This document shows, piece by piece, positions 36,477 to 47,079 of a stretch of 64,000 bases of DNA. The stretch comes from an uncultured Lachnospiraceae bacterium (GTDB lineage: Bacteria; Bacillota; Clostridia; Lachnospirales; Lachnospiraceae). The position numbers were made by a program, and so were the translations under genes. Position 1 is the stretch's first letter. Each line of letters begins with the position of its first letter. The DNA lies in the NCBI GenBank assembly GCA_947626395.1, contig CANQRU010000008.1, positions 24,296-88,295 on the forward strand, given 5' to 3'. The notes under the pieces were generated by a model. That model did not search any database. It saw nothing but the letters and a program-made list of their open reading frames with translations, and was not told where the DNA came from.

Positions 36477-38072
36477 ATGGCTAAATATGTATTGAAAAGG
36501 CTTCTCCACGGCGCGGTATCGGTTGTTCTGGTGGTCACGATTGTCATGCTGCTTGTCTACGGTCTTATGAACCGGGACAAGGTATTTGTGGCGGACGGAA
36601 ACTACAACAAGCAGGCCAACAACAACCGTGTTACATACCGCTACAGGCGCTGGGAGGAATTTGGTTATCTGGATTACGTCCCATATGCGGACTATATAAA
36701 TGAACTGGCTGGCAACGGCGAACTCGATGAGGAGACCCGTGCCAAGGCCGTTACGCTGGGCCGTGCAGACGACGGCTCCAACGACAGCGAGATCGCTGCC
36801 GAGTATATTCAGAAATTTACTGACTATTACACGTCCAAAGGATATGTGGTTACGCGTCTGAAGGCGGTTGTTCTGCGGAATAAGCTGGCTGACGGAGGCC
36901 AGCCCGCGCTGTTTGCTTATAAGGACTTTTCGCTGTGGCAGAGGCTGCTGAATTATTTCAAAGGACTGATAGTCATTGACAATATTCATAAGGTGCCGGA
37001 CAATATCGATATCGGTAAGAGGGGGCTCAGCTTTACGCTCTACGATCCGCTGAACGCCGACGCCGAGACCGGAGCGAAGAAGTTCTCGCCCGCGATCACC
37101 GGCAACGGCACTACCCACAAGTATCTTCTTTATTTTGACGATCAGTTTCCGTACATTCATCAGAACTTCCTGACGATCCATCTGGGAACCTCCTTTTCTG
37201 TGACGCAGGGCGTGGATGTATTCCAGACCATGACCCAGAGCCAGGGCTCGTGGATCCAGAGACTGACTACTTATCCGTCGGGACTTACGGAGATGAGCGC
37301 GGATAATCTGCATACCGCTACCTATATCCAGGGGTCTAAGGACGCTAATACGCTGAACGCCGACCGCTTTGAAGACGACTATACCAGCCTGAGCGCGAAG
37401 CGCAACAGTATGTCCCGTATGGGCTTCTCCTTCGTGATCGGTATCATTTCCACTATCTTCGTCTACATCCTGGGACTGCCTCTGGGCGTGCTTATGGCCC
37501 GCTACAAGGAAGGTCTGCTCGATAAAGTAGGAACGGTGTACATCATGTTCATCTCCGCGGTGCCGAGCCTTGCTTACATCTTTATGTTCAAAGGCATCGG
37601 CCGCGCTATGGGCCTGCCGGTCACGTTCATGATGGACAGCGCTACGAAGCTGATGTTCGTAATGCCGATCGTTTCCCTGGCGCTGCCGTCCGTGGCCAGC
37701 ATGATGAAGTGGATGCGGCGCTACATGATCGACCAGATGAACTCGGATTACGTGAAGTTCGCCCGGTCCGGCGGTATGTCGGAGACGGAGATCTTCTTCA
37801 AGCACGTTATGAAGGTGGCTTCGATCCCGATCGTCCAGGGCATCCCCGGCTCGCTGCTGTTCGCGATGACCGGCGCTCTGATCACGGAGCGCGTCTACCT
37901 GATCCCCGGCGCCGGCGGACTTCTGATCGACGCGATTAACCAGTACGACAACGCGGTCATCGTAGGCGTCACGCTGTTCTATGCGATCCTGTCCGTTCTG
38001 TCGCTGATCCTGGGCGACGTGATGATGGCGATGGTTGACCCGAGAATTTCCTTCACAGAGAAAGCGAGGTGA
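36477..38072 (+). CDS. ABC transporter permease (OppB-like) with large extracytoplasmic insertion
   Basis: MAKYVLKRLLHGAVSVV N-terminus; C-terminal FKHVMKVASIPIVQGIPGSLLFAMTGALITERVY permease EAA-type region. Confidence 0.93.
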   Translation: MAKYVLKRLLHGAVSVVLVVTIVMLLVYGLMNRDKVFVADGNYNKQANNNRVTYRYRRWEEFGYLDYVPYADYINELAGNGELDEETRAKAVTLGRADDGSNDSEIAAEYIQKFTDYYTSKGYVVTRLKAVVLRNKLADGGQPALFAYKDFSLWQRLLNYFKGLIVIDNIHKVPDNIDIGKRGLSFTLYDPLNADAETGAKKFSPAITGNGTTHKYLLYFDDQFPYIHQNFLTIHLGTSFSVTQGVDVFQTMTQSQGSWIQRLTTYPSGLTEMSADNLHTATYIQGSKDANTLNADRFEDDYTSLSAKRNSMSRMGFSFVIGIISTIFVYILGLPLGVLMARYKEGLLDKVGTVYIMFISAVPSLAYIFMFKGIGRAMGLPVTFMMDSATKLMFVMPIVSLALPSVASMMKWMRRYMIDQMNSDYVKFARSGGMSETEIFFKHVMKVASIPIVQGIPGSLLFAMTGALITERVYLIPGAGGLLIDAINQYDNAVIVGVTLFYAILSVLSLILGDVMMAMVDPRISFTEKAR

Positions 38073-39058
38073 GCGGTATGGAAGATTTCTGCAAGAAGTA
38101 CAATATGTCGGAAGAAGAACTTTTCGCGCCGATGGACCACAACGATCTGGAATCTGAGAAGATCACCGCTCCCCGGTATTCTTACTGGAAATCGGTGTTC
38201 CGCGTGTTTTTCCGCAATAAGATCAACATCGTGGTGCTGACCATTCTGGCGATCATGATCCTGTTCGCTTATATTTATCCGTCGGCGATCGGTTACGATC
38301 CCGCGGTGGATCCGTTCATCAACGTGAACAATACCGCTTCGTTCCACCTGACTCCGCAGAAGGCCTTCGACCGCCTTGGCCATGACCTTAAGTGGATATT
38401 CGGTACCGGCGGTACGGGCGCGTCCACCTTTAACGCCATCTGGAACGGCTCGCGTATTTCCATTTCCCTGGCTCTTATCTGCGCGGCCATCAATATGTCC
38501 ATCGGAATCATCCTGGGCGCCATCTGGGGTTTCTCCCGGAAGGTGGATATCGTGATGAACGAGGTCTATAATGTGCTGGGCAATATTCCATCCACACTGC
38601 TGATGTCCGTTCTGGTCATGATCTTCTCGCCCACGTTCTGGACGCTGGTTTTCGCCATGACGATCCTGGGCTGGATGGGTATGGCTTATTACATCAGGAC
38701 CCGTGTTATCATTATCCGCGACCATGAATACAACCTGGCATCGCGGTGCCTGGGAACGAATATTTTCAAGATCGCGATAAAGAACATCCTTCCGTTCATG
38801 ACCAGCGTCATCGTTCTGGAGATCGCGGCCGCCATTCCGGGCTACATTTCTTCAGAGGTGTTCTTAAGCTACATCGGCCTCGGTATCAGTGACCTGACTC
38901 TTGGACGTCTGATCTACGAGGCGCAGAACGCGATGGTAACGCCCGGCTGGGGCTGGGAGTTCTGGACGCCTGTGGCTGTAGCTTCCGTTATCACGATCGT
39001 GCTCTATGTGACCGGTCAGAACCTGGGCGACGCCTGCGACCCCAGGACACATATGTAA
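38069..39058 (+). CDS. ABC transporter permease (OppC-like)
   Basis: RNKINIVVLTILAIMILFAYIYP; SRCLGTNIFKIAIKNILPFM EAA-type loop. Confidence 0.94.
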   Translation: MSGMEDFCKKYNMSEEELFAPMDHNDLESEKITAPRYSYWKSVFRVFFRNKINIVVLTILAIMILFAYIYPSAIGYDPAVDPFINVNNTASFHLTPQKAFDRLGHDLKWIFGTGGTGASTFNAIWNGSRISISLALICAAINMSIGIILGAIWGFSRKVDIVMNEVYNVLGNIPSTLLMSVLVMIFSPTFWTLVFAMTILGWMGMAYYIRTRVIIIRDHEYNLASRCLGTNIFKIAIKNILPFMTSVIVLEIAAAIPGYISSEVFLSYIGLGISDLTLGRLIYEAQNAMVTPGWGWEFWTPVAVASVITIVLYVTGQNLGDACDPRTHM

Positions 39059-39071
39059 GGAGGGCATTCAG

Positions 39072-40820
39072 ATGGAAGATAAGAAAGTACTGCTCTCCGT
39101 ACGCAACCTGCATGTGAAATTCCGCGTCCGCGGCCGTATCCTGACCGCGATCCGCGGCATTGATCTGGATATTTATGAGAATGAGTCGATCGCTATCGTT
39201 GGCGAATCCGGTTCCGGAAAGTCCGTATTCACGAAGACCTTCGCCGGTATGCTGGATTCCAACGGCTTCATCTCGGAAGGACAGCTGATATTAAACGATT
39301 CAGAACTGGCGGAGACCTATGTGAAGCTGACGCCGGGAGCGCGGCAGCTGATGCAGGGGACGTTAAGCAGACTGAACGATATTTCCCGCTACGAGCTGGG
39401 CGCCGAGACGTATAAGAAGATGAAGGCGCTGGAGGCGGAGAAGAAGAGCCGTGAGACCATCAGCGATGAAGAGCGGGCGGCGATCGAGAAAGAACTGAAC
39501 GACATGAAGTTTAAGCGGACGAACCTCTTCAACGAGAAGCAGACCTATGATCCGCGCCATGAAAAGGACCGCATCAAGGCGGCCGACCGTGAACTTAAGG
39601 AGTACGACGCCAAGATCAAGGCGCTGGAGAACAAGGAAGCGGAAGAGGAGAAAGCCCGCAAGGCGGAAGCCGCCAGAGACACGGTCTATCTGGAGAACTA
39701 TAAGAAGCAGATGGCCGAACTGAAGGCGAAATACGAGCAGGAGATCAAGGGACAGATCTCCGAGGAGACGAAGAAGCGTAATGAGATCCTCGGCAAGGAG
39801 ATCCGCCTGTCCGTGGGACGCTACAGTCTGGTGAAGCGTATTCAGCTGACCCACGGGCTTCTGGTGGCGCTTAAGAAGGCCATGCAGATCGGCGTGGACT
39901 TAAACGACGAGAATCAGCGCAACAAGGTCTTTGATACGGTGGCGTTCCGCGTAAAGTATCTGGATGAGACGCAGGATCAGCTTCACGGCACCTGCATCCT
40001 GAACCTGGCCAATGTGAAATACGCCCGCGACTGGCAGCAGATCCGCGGCCGCCGCATTGCTACCGTGTTCCAGGACCCGATGACCAGCTTAAACCCGATC
40101 GTTACGATCGGCAAGCAGATCACTTCCGTGATCATGCGGCATCAGGGCTGTTCGGAGGTGGAGGCAAGGCGCCGCGCCATCGAGCTGATGCACAAGGTGG
40201 GAATCCCCAATGCGGAATCGCGTTTTGACGATTATCCGTTCCAGTACTCCGGCGGTATGAGACAGCGTATCGTTATCGCGATCGCCCTGTCCTGCCAGCC
40301 GAAGATCCTGATCTGCGACGAGCCGACGACGGCTTTGGACGTGACGATCCAGGCCCAGATCCTGCAGCTGATCAAGGATATGCAGAAGGAGTTCGGATTT
40401 ACGATCGTATTCATTACTCACGACCTGGGCGTGGTCGCCAATATCGCCGACCGCGTGGCGGTGCTGTACGCCGGACAGGTGGTCGAGCTGGGCAAGGTTG
40501 ACGAGGTCTTCTACGATCCCCGCCATCCGTACACCTGGGCGCTTCTGTCCAGTCTGCCCCAGCTGGCCCAGAGGAATACACAGCTGTATTCCATTACCGG
40601 TACGCCGCCGTCCCTGTACAACAGCATTGTGGGCGACGCGTTCGCGCCCCGCAATCCGCACTGCTTAAAGATCGATACGCTGGAAGAGCCGCCGATGTTC
40701 AAAGTGACGGACACCCACTACGCGAAGACCTGGCTGCTGGATCCGAGAGCGCCGAAGATCGAGAAGCCGGAAGGCATTCACGATATCCACGGCAAGCTTA
40801 TGGAAGCATTTAATATTTAA
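39072..40820 (+). CDS. ABC transporter ATP-binding protein (OppD-like) with ~250-aa charged insertion
   Basis: [63 protein letters not shown]. Confidence 0.95.
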   Translation: MEDKKVLLSVRNLHVKFRVRGRILTAIRGIDLDIYENESIAIVGESGSGKSVFTKTFAGMLDSNGFISEGQLILNDSELAETYVKLTPGARQLMQGTLSRLNDISRYELGAETYKKMKALEAEKKSRETISDEERAAIEKELNDMKFKRTNLFNEKQTYDPRHEKDRIKAADRELKEYDAKIKALENKEAEEEKARKAEAARDTVYLENYKKQMAELKAKYEQEIKGQISEETKKRNEILGKEIRLSVGRYSLVKRIQLTHGLLVALKKAMQIGVDLNDENQRNKVFDTVAFRVKYLDETQDQLHGTCILNLANVKYARDWQQIRGRRIATVFQDPMTSLNPIVTIGKQITSVIMRHQGCSEVEARRRAIELMHKVGIPNAESRFDDYPFQYSGGMRQRIVIAIALSCQPKILICDEPTTALDVTIQAQILQLIKDMQKEFGFTIVFITHDLGVVANIADRVAVLYAGQVVELGKVDEVFYDPRHPYTWALLSSLPQLAQRNTQLYSITGTPPSLYNSIVGDAFAPRNPHCLKIDTLEEPPMFKVTDTHYAKTWLLDPRAPKIEKPEGIHDIHGKLMEAFNI

Positions 40821-40834
40821 GGGAGGAAGGCAAG

Positions 40835-42163
40835 ATGGCAAATACAGAAACAACCAAAAAAGGCCGTTCCCTCTTCCCCGAGCACGGTCCGATCGCAGAG
40901 AACGGCAGGGAGATCCTGCTGTCGATCAAAGATATCGATATTACATTCGGCAAGGGCGACAACGTTGTCCGCGCCGTTACGGACGCGTCCTTCGACATCT
41001 ACAAGGGAGAGACGTTCTCCCTGGTCGGAGAGTCCGGTTCCGGCAAGACCACCATCGGCCGCGCGGTCATCCGCGTGAACCCGCTGGCGGCCGGCGAGAT
41101 CCAGTACAAGGGCGTCCGCATTTCCGGAAAGATCCCTCACGCCCTGGACCGGGAAGTCATCCGCAATGTGCAGATGGTGTTCCAGGATCCGGCGGCGTCG
41201 CTGAATGAGCGCGCCACCGTGGATTACATCATTTCCGAGGGACTTTATAACTTCGGCCTCTTCGAGAATGAAGCGGACCGCGTGCAGAAGGTGGAGAACA
41301 TGATCCACCAGGTCGGCCTTCTGCCGGAGCACCTGACCCGTTATCCGCATGAGTTCTCCGGCGGCCAGAGACAGCGTATCGGCATCGCCCGCGCCATGGT
41401 CATGGAGCCGGAGCTGGTGGTGGCCGACGAGCCGATCTCCGCGCTGGATGTGTCGATCCGCGCGCAGGTGCTGAACCTGATGAAGCAGTTCCAGAAGGAA
41501 AAGGACGTTACCTACCTGTTCATCGCCCATGACCTGAGCGTCGTTCGGTTCATTTCCGACCGGATCGGCGTTATCTATAAGGGCCGTATCGTGGAGGTAG
41601 CAGAAGCGGAGGAACTGTTCAACTTCCCGCTGCATCCGTATACCCACTCCTTGATTTCCGCGATCCCGATCCCGGATCCGCAGCTGGAGAAGAACAAGGT
41701 GCAGTATGTGTATGATCCGTCGATCCATGACTACAGCGTGGATAAGCCGGAATTCGTGAACATCGGCCATGACCACTGGGTCTACGGCAATAAGGCGGAG
41801 ATCGAGAAATACAAAGAGCTTCGCGAGAAGGGCGAGCCGGTGAAGGCCGTTACGATCATTTCTCCGGAAGAGAAGGAGAAAGCAGCCGCGGCCCGGAAGG
41901 CGAACGAGGCGCTGCAGTCGAAGAAGATGGAGAAGGAGCTGGAGGAATTCCTTGCGGCTCCGACACGCGATACCGGAAGCTTCTGGTACGCGCTCATTTC
42001 CTTCTTCCTGCCGATCCTTGGCCTGATCGGGGGGGTTGTATTCAAACATTTCCATTTCAAGAGGAACGCAAGGTCCTGCTTTAAGGGAGCTGTCATCGGT
42101 CTGATCGCGATCGCAGTGATCCTGGTGGTGTTCCTGCTGTTGTTGCTGCTGGCGGTGATCTAG
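40835..42163 (+). CDS. ABC transporter ATP-binding protein (OppF-like) with C-terminal TM segments
   Basis: [49 protein letters not shown]-term [21 protein letters not shown]...[25 protein letters not shown]. Confidence 0.95.
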   Translation: MANTETTKKGRSLFPEHGPIAENGREILLSIKDIDITFGKGDNVVRAVTDASFDIYKGETFSLVGESGSGKTTIGRAVIRVNPLAAGEIQYKGVRISGKIPHALDREVIRNVQMVFQDPAASLNERATVDYIISEGLYNFGLFENEADRVQKVENMIHQVGLLPEHLTRYPHEFSGGQRQRIGIARAMVMEPELVVADEPISALDVSIRAQVLNLMKQFQKEKDVTYLFIAHDLSVVRFISDRIGVIYKGRIVEVAEAEELFNFPLHPYTHSLISAIPIPDPQLEKNKVQYVYDPSIHDYSVDKPEFVNIGHDHWVYGNKAEIEKYKELREKGEPVKAVTIISPEEKEKAAAARKANEALQSKKMEKELEEFLAAPTRDTGSFWYALISFFLPILGLIGGVVFKHFHFKRNARSCFKGAVIGLIAIAVILVVFLLLLLLAVI

Positions 42164-43711
42164 ATGGGCAGAAGAGGGGTTAACGACAGCCCGAAGCCCT
42201 ATCTGGAGCCGGTAGAGAAGATCGAGGTTTCCGAGAAACATTTCGGCCGCAGAGCTATCGCTGCGGCCGTGTTTCTTCTGATCGGGGTCGGAGCGTTTGC
42301 GTATTTTATCGTGGGTCTGGTGCGGGGCGAGCCCGGCTGGACGGAGATCACGGCGCTGTCGTCGAGAGTGAACTGCAGCGGGGATTTCGTCTTCCTGTAT
42401 GAGGTAGGAGCGGAGAGCGGTTCGGCGCAGAGCGAGAGGCGCGACGTGACCGCGGCGTACACGGCCGCGGCGGAGAAGGCGTACTGGATGTTTGAAAATG
42501 TGCGGGCGGCGGGAGACTTTGCGGAAGAGGATGACGAAAGCGGCGCGGAAACAGCGGCTGACGGCACCGGGCAGTCAGAAACATATGGAAATGATGCAGC
42601 CGTGTATGCGAACGAGATCCACGGCTGCGCAGTCGCGGAAACTGTCAACGGGAAAACCTCGTTTCCGGCGGTAGGAAGCGTCCGCTTCCTCAACGATCAT
42701 CCGAATGAAGAGGTCACGATCGACGCACCGTTATACGAGGCGTTCGCGAAGCTGGATGCCGCAGGGGGCCGGTGGCTGTATCTGCCGGCGGTCTACCAGA
42801 CGTACAACAACCTGTATTCCAGTGAAGCAGATTCCATAGCCGCGGAATTCGATCCGCGGGAGAGCGAAGAGGTGGCTGCATACTTTGAGGAAGTTCTGGC
42901 GTACGCGAACGACCCGGCCGCGGTGGATGTGGAGCTCCTGGGCGATAACCGGGTGCGGCTTTCTGTGTCGGAGGAATACCTGGAATTTGCGGCGGAGAAC
43001 GGGATCGACAGTTTTATCGATTTCTACTGGATGAAGAACGCGTTTATTGCGGATTATCTGGCGGAGTCGCTGACGGAAGCCGGATTTACCCGCGGAAGCA
43101 TCTCCAGCTACGACGGATTCGTGCGGAATCTGGATGGGCGGGATGTGAGTTATTCTTTTAATGTTTATGACAGAGCGGTAACCGGGGCGGAGAGTTCCGG
43201 GGAAGACGGCCAGGCGATGACAGAGAATGCGGCAAACAGCCTGAACAGCGGGGATGTGCAGCCGGCTGTTCCGGATAGTGAAACAGAGCCGCAGCAGTCG
43301 GCCGGCCGGATCCTCCAGCTGGCGGTTCTGCAGTACTATGGCCCGGTAAGCCTGGTCTATCTGCATGATTACGCGATAACTTCCATGGACCGGCAGCGCT
43401 ATTATCAGATGGCCGACGGAGAGATGCGGACCCCCTATATCGATCCGAAGGACGGCCTGTGCCGGAATTCCATCAGCAGTCTGGTATCGTATTCCTACGA
43501 TGGCAGCATGGGCTGTGCGGATATTCTTCTGTCGGTGATTCCGATCTATATTGCGGATCGGTTTGACGGGGATGCGGTGAACGCGCTGGCGGAGAACCGG
43601 GCTGCGGTTTATTCGGTATACTGCCAGGATCATACGATCTGTCGGAATGACGCCAAAGCGGAACTGAACAGCATTCGCGAAGGTTATGCGGAGAGCGCCG
43701 CGGCGCGGTGA
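42164..43711 (+). CDS. Hypothetical single-TM extracytoplasmic protein of the opp operon
   Basis: ATG abuts the OppF-like stop codon; TM AIAAAVFLLIGVGAFAYFIVGLV then ~470-aa acidic exported domain. Confidence 0.8.
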   Translation: MGRRGVNDSPKPYLEPVEKIEVSEKHFGRRAIAAAVFLLIGVGAFAYFIVGLVRGEPGWTEITALSSRVNCSGDFVFLYEVGAESGSAQSERRDVTAAYTAAAEKAYWMFENVRAAGDFAEEDDESGAETAADGTGQSETYGNDAAVYANEIHGCAVAETVNGKTSFPAVGSVRFLNDHPNEEVTIDAPLYEAFAKLDAAGGRWLYLPAVYQTYNNLYSSEADSIAAEFDPRESEEVAAYFEEVLAYANDPAAVDVELLGDNRVRLSVSEEYLEFAAENGIDSFIDFYWMKNAFIADYLAESLTEAGFTRGSISSYDGFVRNLDGRDVSYSFNVYDRAVTGAESSGEDGQAMTENAANSLNSGDVQPAVPDSETEPQQSAGRILQLAVLQYYGPVSLVYLHDYAITSMDRQRYYQMADGEMRTPYIDPKDGLCRNSISSLVSYSYDGSMGCADILLSVIPIYIADRFDGDAVNALAENRAAVYSVYCQDHTICRNDAKAELNSIREGYAESAAAR

Positions 43712-43766
43712 AATACTCGGATTTCCGGCCGCGGCTGCGTGGAAAATTGCATATGGCAGGAGCCAG

Positions 43767-43797
43767 AGGACTATGGACGAGTTCCATAGTCCTTTTT
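43767..43797 (+). terminator. Rho-independent terminator of opp operon
   Basis: AGGACTATGGACGAGTTCCATAGTCCTTTTT. Confidence 0.92.
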
Positions 43798-43862
43798 CTA
43801 TGCTTTCCGGAGAAGAAAAGTATCCGGAAATTGCGCTTGACAAATACTATAGCGATATGATA

Positions 43863-43901
43863 ACATCTAACTGGATGTTGGATATCGGATATTGGATACA
43901 A
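43863..43901. promoter_or_regulatory. Operator-like region: 4 x 7-bp (C/T)TGGATR repeats ending TTGGATACAA
   Basis: CTGGATG TTGGATA TCGGATA TTGGATA CAA, downstream of TTGACA/GATAAC-like promoter; IR AACATC-6-GATGTT. Confidence 0.55.
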
Positions 43902-43966
43902 TTCGATTCTCCTATCCCGAAAGTGAAACCAAAAATATATGCAAATGCAAAGGAGGGCACCTAGTT

Positions 43967-45043
43967 ATGAGGAAGCAGATGAGAACGACAGCAGTTTCTT
44001 TGCTGGCAATTGGTTTGCTGGCCGGTTGCGCGAAGGCACCGGCGGAGACTTCAACGGCTGCAGTGACGCAGGAAGCGTCCGTTCAGCAGGAGGCCGATGA
44101 GGGAAACGGAGGAACCGTCGAAGAGTCGGCGGCGGAGGATTCGTTATCGGCGGAGAGTGAGGGTACCGGTTATCCGGTCAGGGACATCCAGTGGCTGATC
44201 CCATATCCCGCAGGAAGCGCTACGGATCTGCCGGCCAGAGTATTTCAGCCGTATTTTGAGAAGGCGCTGGGCGGAACCTTTGTGGTGACGAATATGCCTG
44301 GTTCCGCGGGAACGGTAGCCGCGACGGAATTAATGAACCGCGAGGCGGATGGTTATACTATTTCCAGCTTCCAGCCGTCCTTGCTGATTCCGTATATTCT
44401 GGGATCGGTAGATTTCTATTACGATGATTTTGAAGTGATCTGCCAGTACGGGACGATCAATCATGGCCTGGTAGTCCGGGCCGACTCGCCGTATAACACT
44501 CTGGAGGAACTGCTGGATGCGGCGAACGCTTCGCCTGGGACTTTGAATTTGGGCGGTTCCTTTAATCACGTTCAGCAGATCGCGCTGCTGGAGCTTAAGA
44601 ATCTGTCGGGCGCGGACTTTAATATTGTTGAGATCGGCGGGACGGCGATTAAGGCGCCGGAGCTGCTGAGCGGCCGTGTGGACGGATATATCGACGCGTT
44701 CAGCGCCTGCGCATCCTATATTAATTCCGGAGAATTCAAGTGCCTCGCTGTTTTTGCCGATGAGAGGGATCCGTTTTTCCCCGATATTCCGACTGTGAAA
44801 GAATGCGGTTACGATGTATCTTACGACTTCTCCTTCGCGCTGATGGCGCCGAAGGGAACGCCGGCGGAAGTGATCGCGAAGCTGGAAGCGGCGGCGAAGG
44901 AAGCCTGCGCGGAACCTGGCTATGCGGAAGGGCTGAGCCAGATGTTTACCAATCCGAACTTTATGAGCAGGGAGGAGTATCTGGAATATCTGGATCAGAT
45001 CAAAGGGCGTTTGGAAGACAGTTTAAATAATCTGCTTGAATAA
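43967..45043 (+). CDS. Tripartite tricarboxylate transporter substrate-binding protein (TctC-like)
   Basis: Lipobox LLAGCAKAP; IQWLIPYPAGSATDLPARVFQPYFEKALG; VDGYIDAFSA. Confidence 0.93.
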   Translation: MRKQMRTTAVSLLAIGLLAGCAKAPAETSTAAVTQEASVQQEADEGNGGTVEESAAEDSLSAESEGTGYPVRDIQWLIPYPAGSATDLPARVFQPYFEKALGGTFVVTNMPGSAGTVAATELMNREADGYTISSFQPSLLIPYILGSVDFYYDDFEVICQYGTINHGLVVRADSPYNTLEELLDAANASPGTLNLGGSFNHVQQIALLELKNLSGADFNIVEIGGTAIKAPELLSGRVDGYIDAFSACASYINSGEFKCLAVFADERDPFFPDIPTVKECGYDVSYDFSFALMAPKGTPAEVIAKLEAAAKEACAEPGYAEGLSQMFTNPNFMSREEYLEYLDQIKGRLEDSLNNLLE

Positions 45044-45070
45044 CGGCGGAACGGTAATGGAGGGACGCGT

Positions 45071-45541
45071 ATGGGGGAAATGTTGTTTTGGCTTTTGCTG
45101 CTGGCCGTGGGGGGAATTTTATTTCTTCAGACATTGGATTTTAAAGTGATCGCGATGATGGATCCGGTTATGGGCCCGGCGCGTTTCCCCCGGATCGTTA
45201 TAGGTCTGCTCGCATTCAGCATTCTGGGACTGTTTGTAGTCCGGCTGATCAAAAAGGAGCGGACAGCCTTTGTATTTGGCGAGCTGTTTACGGGGATCCG
45301 GCTTCGGCTGGGTGCGCTTACGGTATGTTATATCCTGATCCTTGAGAAGATCGGTTTTGTGATCGCAACCAGTCTGTTTCTGATCCTTGCGACGATGTAT
45401 CTGTATTTTGTGGAATACGGAAGCATTCCTGTGAAGCGGACGCTTATCCGGTCTGTCGTCATTGTCGGGTCGGTCGTGCTGCTGCAGATGGTCTTTACAA
45501 AGGTTATGGGGGTTATGCTTCCGCTGGGAACTTATTTTTAA
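45071..45541 (+). CDS. Tripartite tricarboxylate transporter TctB-like small membrane subunit
   Basis: 4-TM protein, DPVMGPARFPRIVIGLLA motif, between TctC and TctA. Confidence 0.88.
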   Translation: MGEMLFWLLLLAVGGILFLQTLDFKVIAMMDPVMGPARFPRIVIGLLAFSILGLFVVRLIKKERTAFVFGELFTGIRLRLGALTVCYILILEKIGFVIATSLFLILATMYLYFVEYGSIPVKRTLIRSVVIVGSVVLLQMVFTKVMGVMLPLGTYF

Positions 45542-45558
45542 GGAGGGATGGATAAACT

Positions 45559-47079
45559 ATGGCAGTGGAAGTGATCCAGAATATCTTACAGCCGTCGTCG
45601 CTGCTTTTGATTATTTCCGGCATATGCCTGGGGATCCTGTTCGGCGCGATACCCGGTCTTTCCTCTACTACCGGCGTGGCGCTGCTTATGCCGTTCACTT
45701 ACACGATGGATACGATACCGGCGCTGCTCTTGATGCTGTCGGTCTACTTCGGCGGCATGTCCGGCGGACTGATCCCGGCGATTCTGCTTAAGATCCCGGG
45801 GACGCCGGCTTCGGTAGCGACGACCTTCGACGGCTATCCGATGGCGCAGAAGGGCCGGCCGTCGAAGGCGCTGGGCATTGGGATATCGGCGTCCCTGTTC
45901 GGCGGAATATTCAGCGCGCTGGCGCTTCTGCTGTTTTCGCCGCTTCTCAGTCAGTTTGCCTTATCGTTCGGTCCCTTTGAGTATTTCGGAATTTCCTTTT
46001 TTGCCCTGATGGTGGTCAGCACCATATCCGAAGGGAAGATGTTAAAGGGATTCGTGGCGTTGTCCATCGGGCTTTTAATGTCCTGTGTCGGAACCAGTCC
46101 GATCGACGGCGTAAAACGGTTCCAGATGGGGATCCCGGCGATGAGCGGCGGATTCCAGCTGATGTCCGTGGTGATCGGCGTCTTCGCGCTGGCTGAGATG
46201 CTGAATTCTGTAAAGCTTATCGGCAGCAGCCGGATCCATGTCGACGGAAATGTGGTCCGGAAGAATGATTTCTTCCTGACGGCTGCGGAATGGAAGAAGA
46301 ATCTGGGGACGATGTTCCGATCCAGCGTGATCGGTACGATCGCGGGCGTGCTTCCGGGGCTGGGAGGTGCGGCCGGAAGCATGCTTTCCTATATGCAGGC
46401 GAAAAAAGCGTCGAAGAGGCCGGAGGAGTTCGGCAATGGTTCCGAGGAGGGGATCATTGCCAGCGAGGCGGCGAATAACGCGGTAACCGGCGGGGCGCTG
46501 ATCCCCCTTTTGTCGCTGGGCATACCGGGGGACGCGGCGACGGCTCTTGTCATGGGCGCTCTGACTGTTCAGGGGATCCAGATCGGGCCGGGGCTGTTTC
46601 GTACAAACGGAGAGTTTGTCTACACGACGCTGTATGCGTCCGTGTTCATCAATCTGATCCTGTTCTTTATCGCGGTTATCGCGATGAAGATATTTATCAA
46701 TATCATTAAGATCCCGAAGTACTATCTGATCCCGATCGTGATCGTATTCTGCGTGATCGGGTGCTATACGGCGAATTCCCGGATCTTCGATGTGTATGTC
46801 ATGCTGATCTGCGGTTATATCGGATATATACTGGACAAAAACGGTTATTCGCTGACGGCGCTGGTTCTCGGATTTATACTCGGCACGACGTCGGAGCAGT
46901 ACCTGCGGAGAGCGCTGATCTATTTCGGGTCTTTTGGAAACGCTATGAGAGGGTCTCTGCTGGGCGCCGCCTTTGTGGTGCTGGGCGTTGCGTATCCGTT
47001 GGCGGCGCTGATACGGCAGCGGCTGAAACAAAAGCAGCAGATCCGGGCCGGAAATGATGGAAGGAGAGATGAGAATTGA
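45559..47079 (+). CDS. Tripartite tricarboxylate transporter permease (TctA-like)
   Basis: GILFGAIPGLSSTTGVALLMPFTYTM; GVLPGLGGAAGSMLSYMQAKKASKRPEEFGNGSEEGIIASEAANNAVTGGALIPLLSLGIPGD. Confidence 0.96.
   Translation: MAVEVIQNILQPSSLLLIISGICLGILFGAIPGLSSTTGVALLMPFTYTMDTIPALLLMLSVYFGGMSGGLIPAILLKIPGTPASVATTFDGYPMAQKGRPSKALGIGISASLFGGIFSALALLLFSPLLSQFALSFGPFEYFGISFFALMVVSTISEGKMLKGFVALSIGLLMSCVGTSPIDGVKRFQMGIPAMSGGFQLMSVVIGVFALAEMLNSVKLIGSSRIHVDGNVVRKNDFFLTAAEWKKNLGTMFRSSVIGTIAGVLPGLGGAAGSMLSYMQAKKASKRPEEFGNGSEEGIIASEAANNAVTGGALIPLLSLGIPGDAATALVMGALTVQGIQIGPGLFRTNGEFVYTTLYASVFINLILFFIAVIAMKIFINIIKIPKYYLIPIVIVFCVIGCYTANSRIFDVYVMLICGYIGYILDKNGYSLTALVLGFILGTTSEQYLRRALIYFGSFGNAMRGSLLGAAFVVLGVAYPLAALIRQRLKQKQQIRAGNDGRRDEN

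Noticed and set aside
36309-37805. 498-aa minus-strand ORF opposite the OppB-like gene
   Set aside because: Composition-driven antisense ORF; starts and ends unrelated to any operon structure
40817-42241. 474-aa minus-strand ORF opposite the OppF-like gene
   Set aside because: Antisense to canonical ABC motifs; His/Arg/Gln-rich shadow composition
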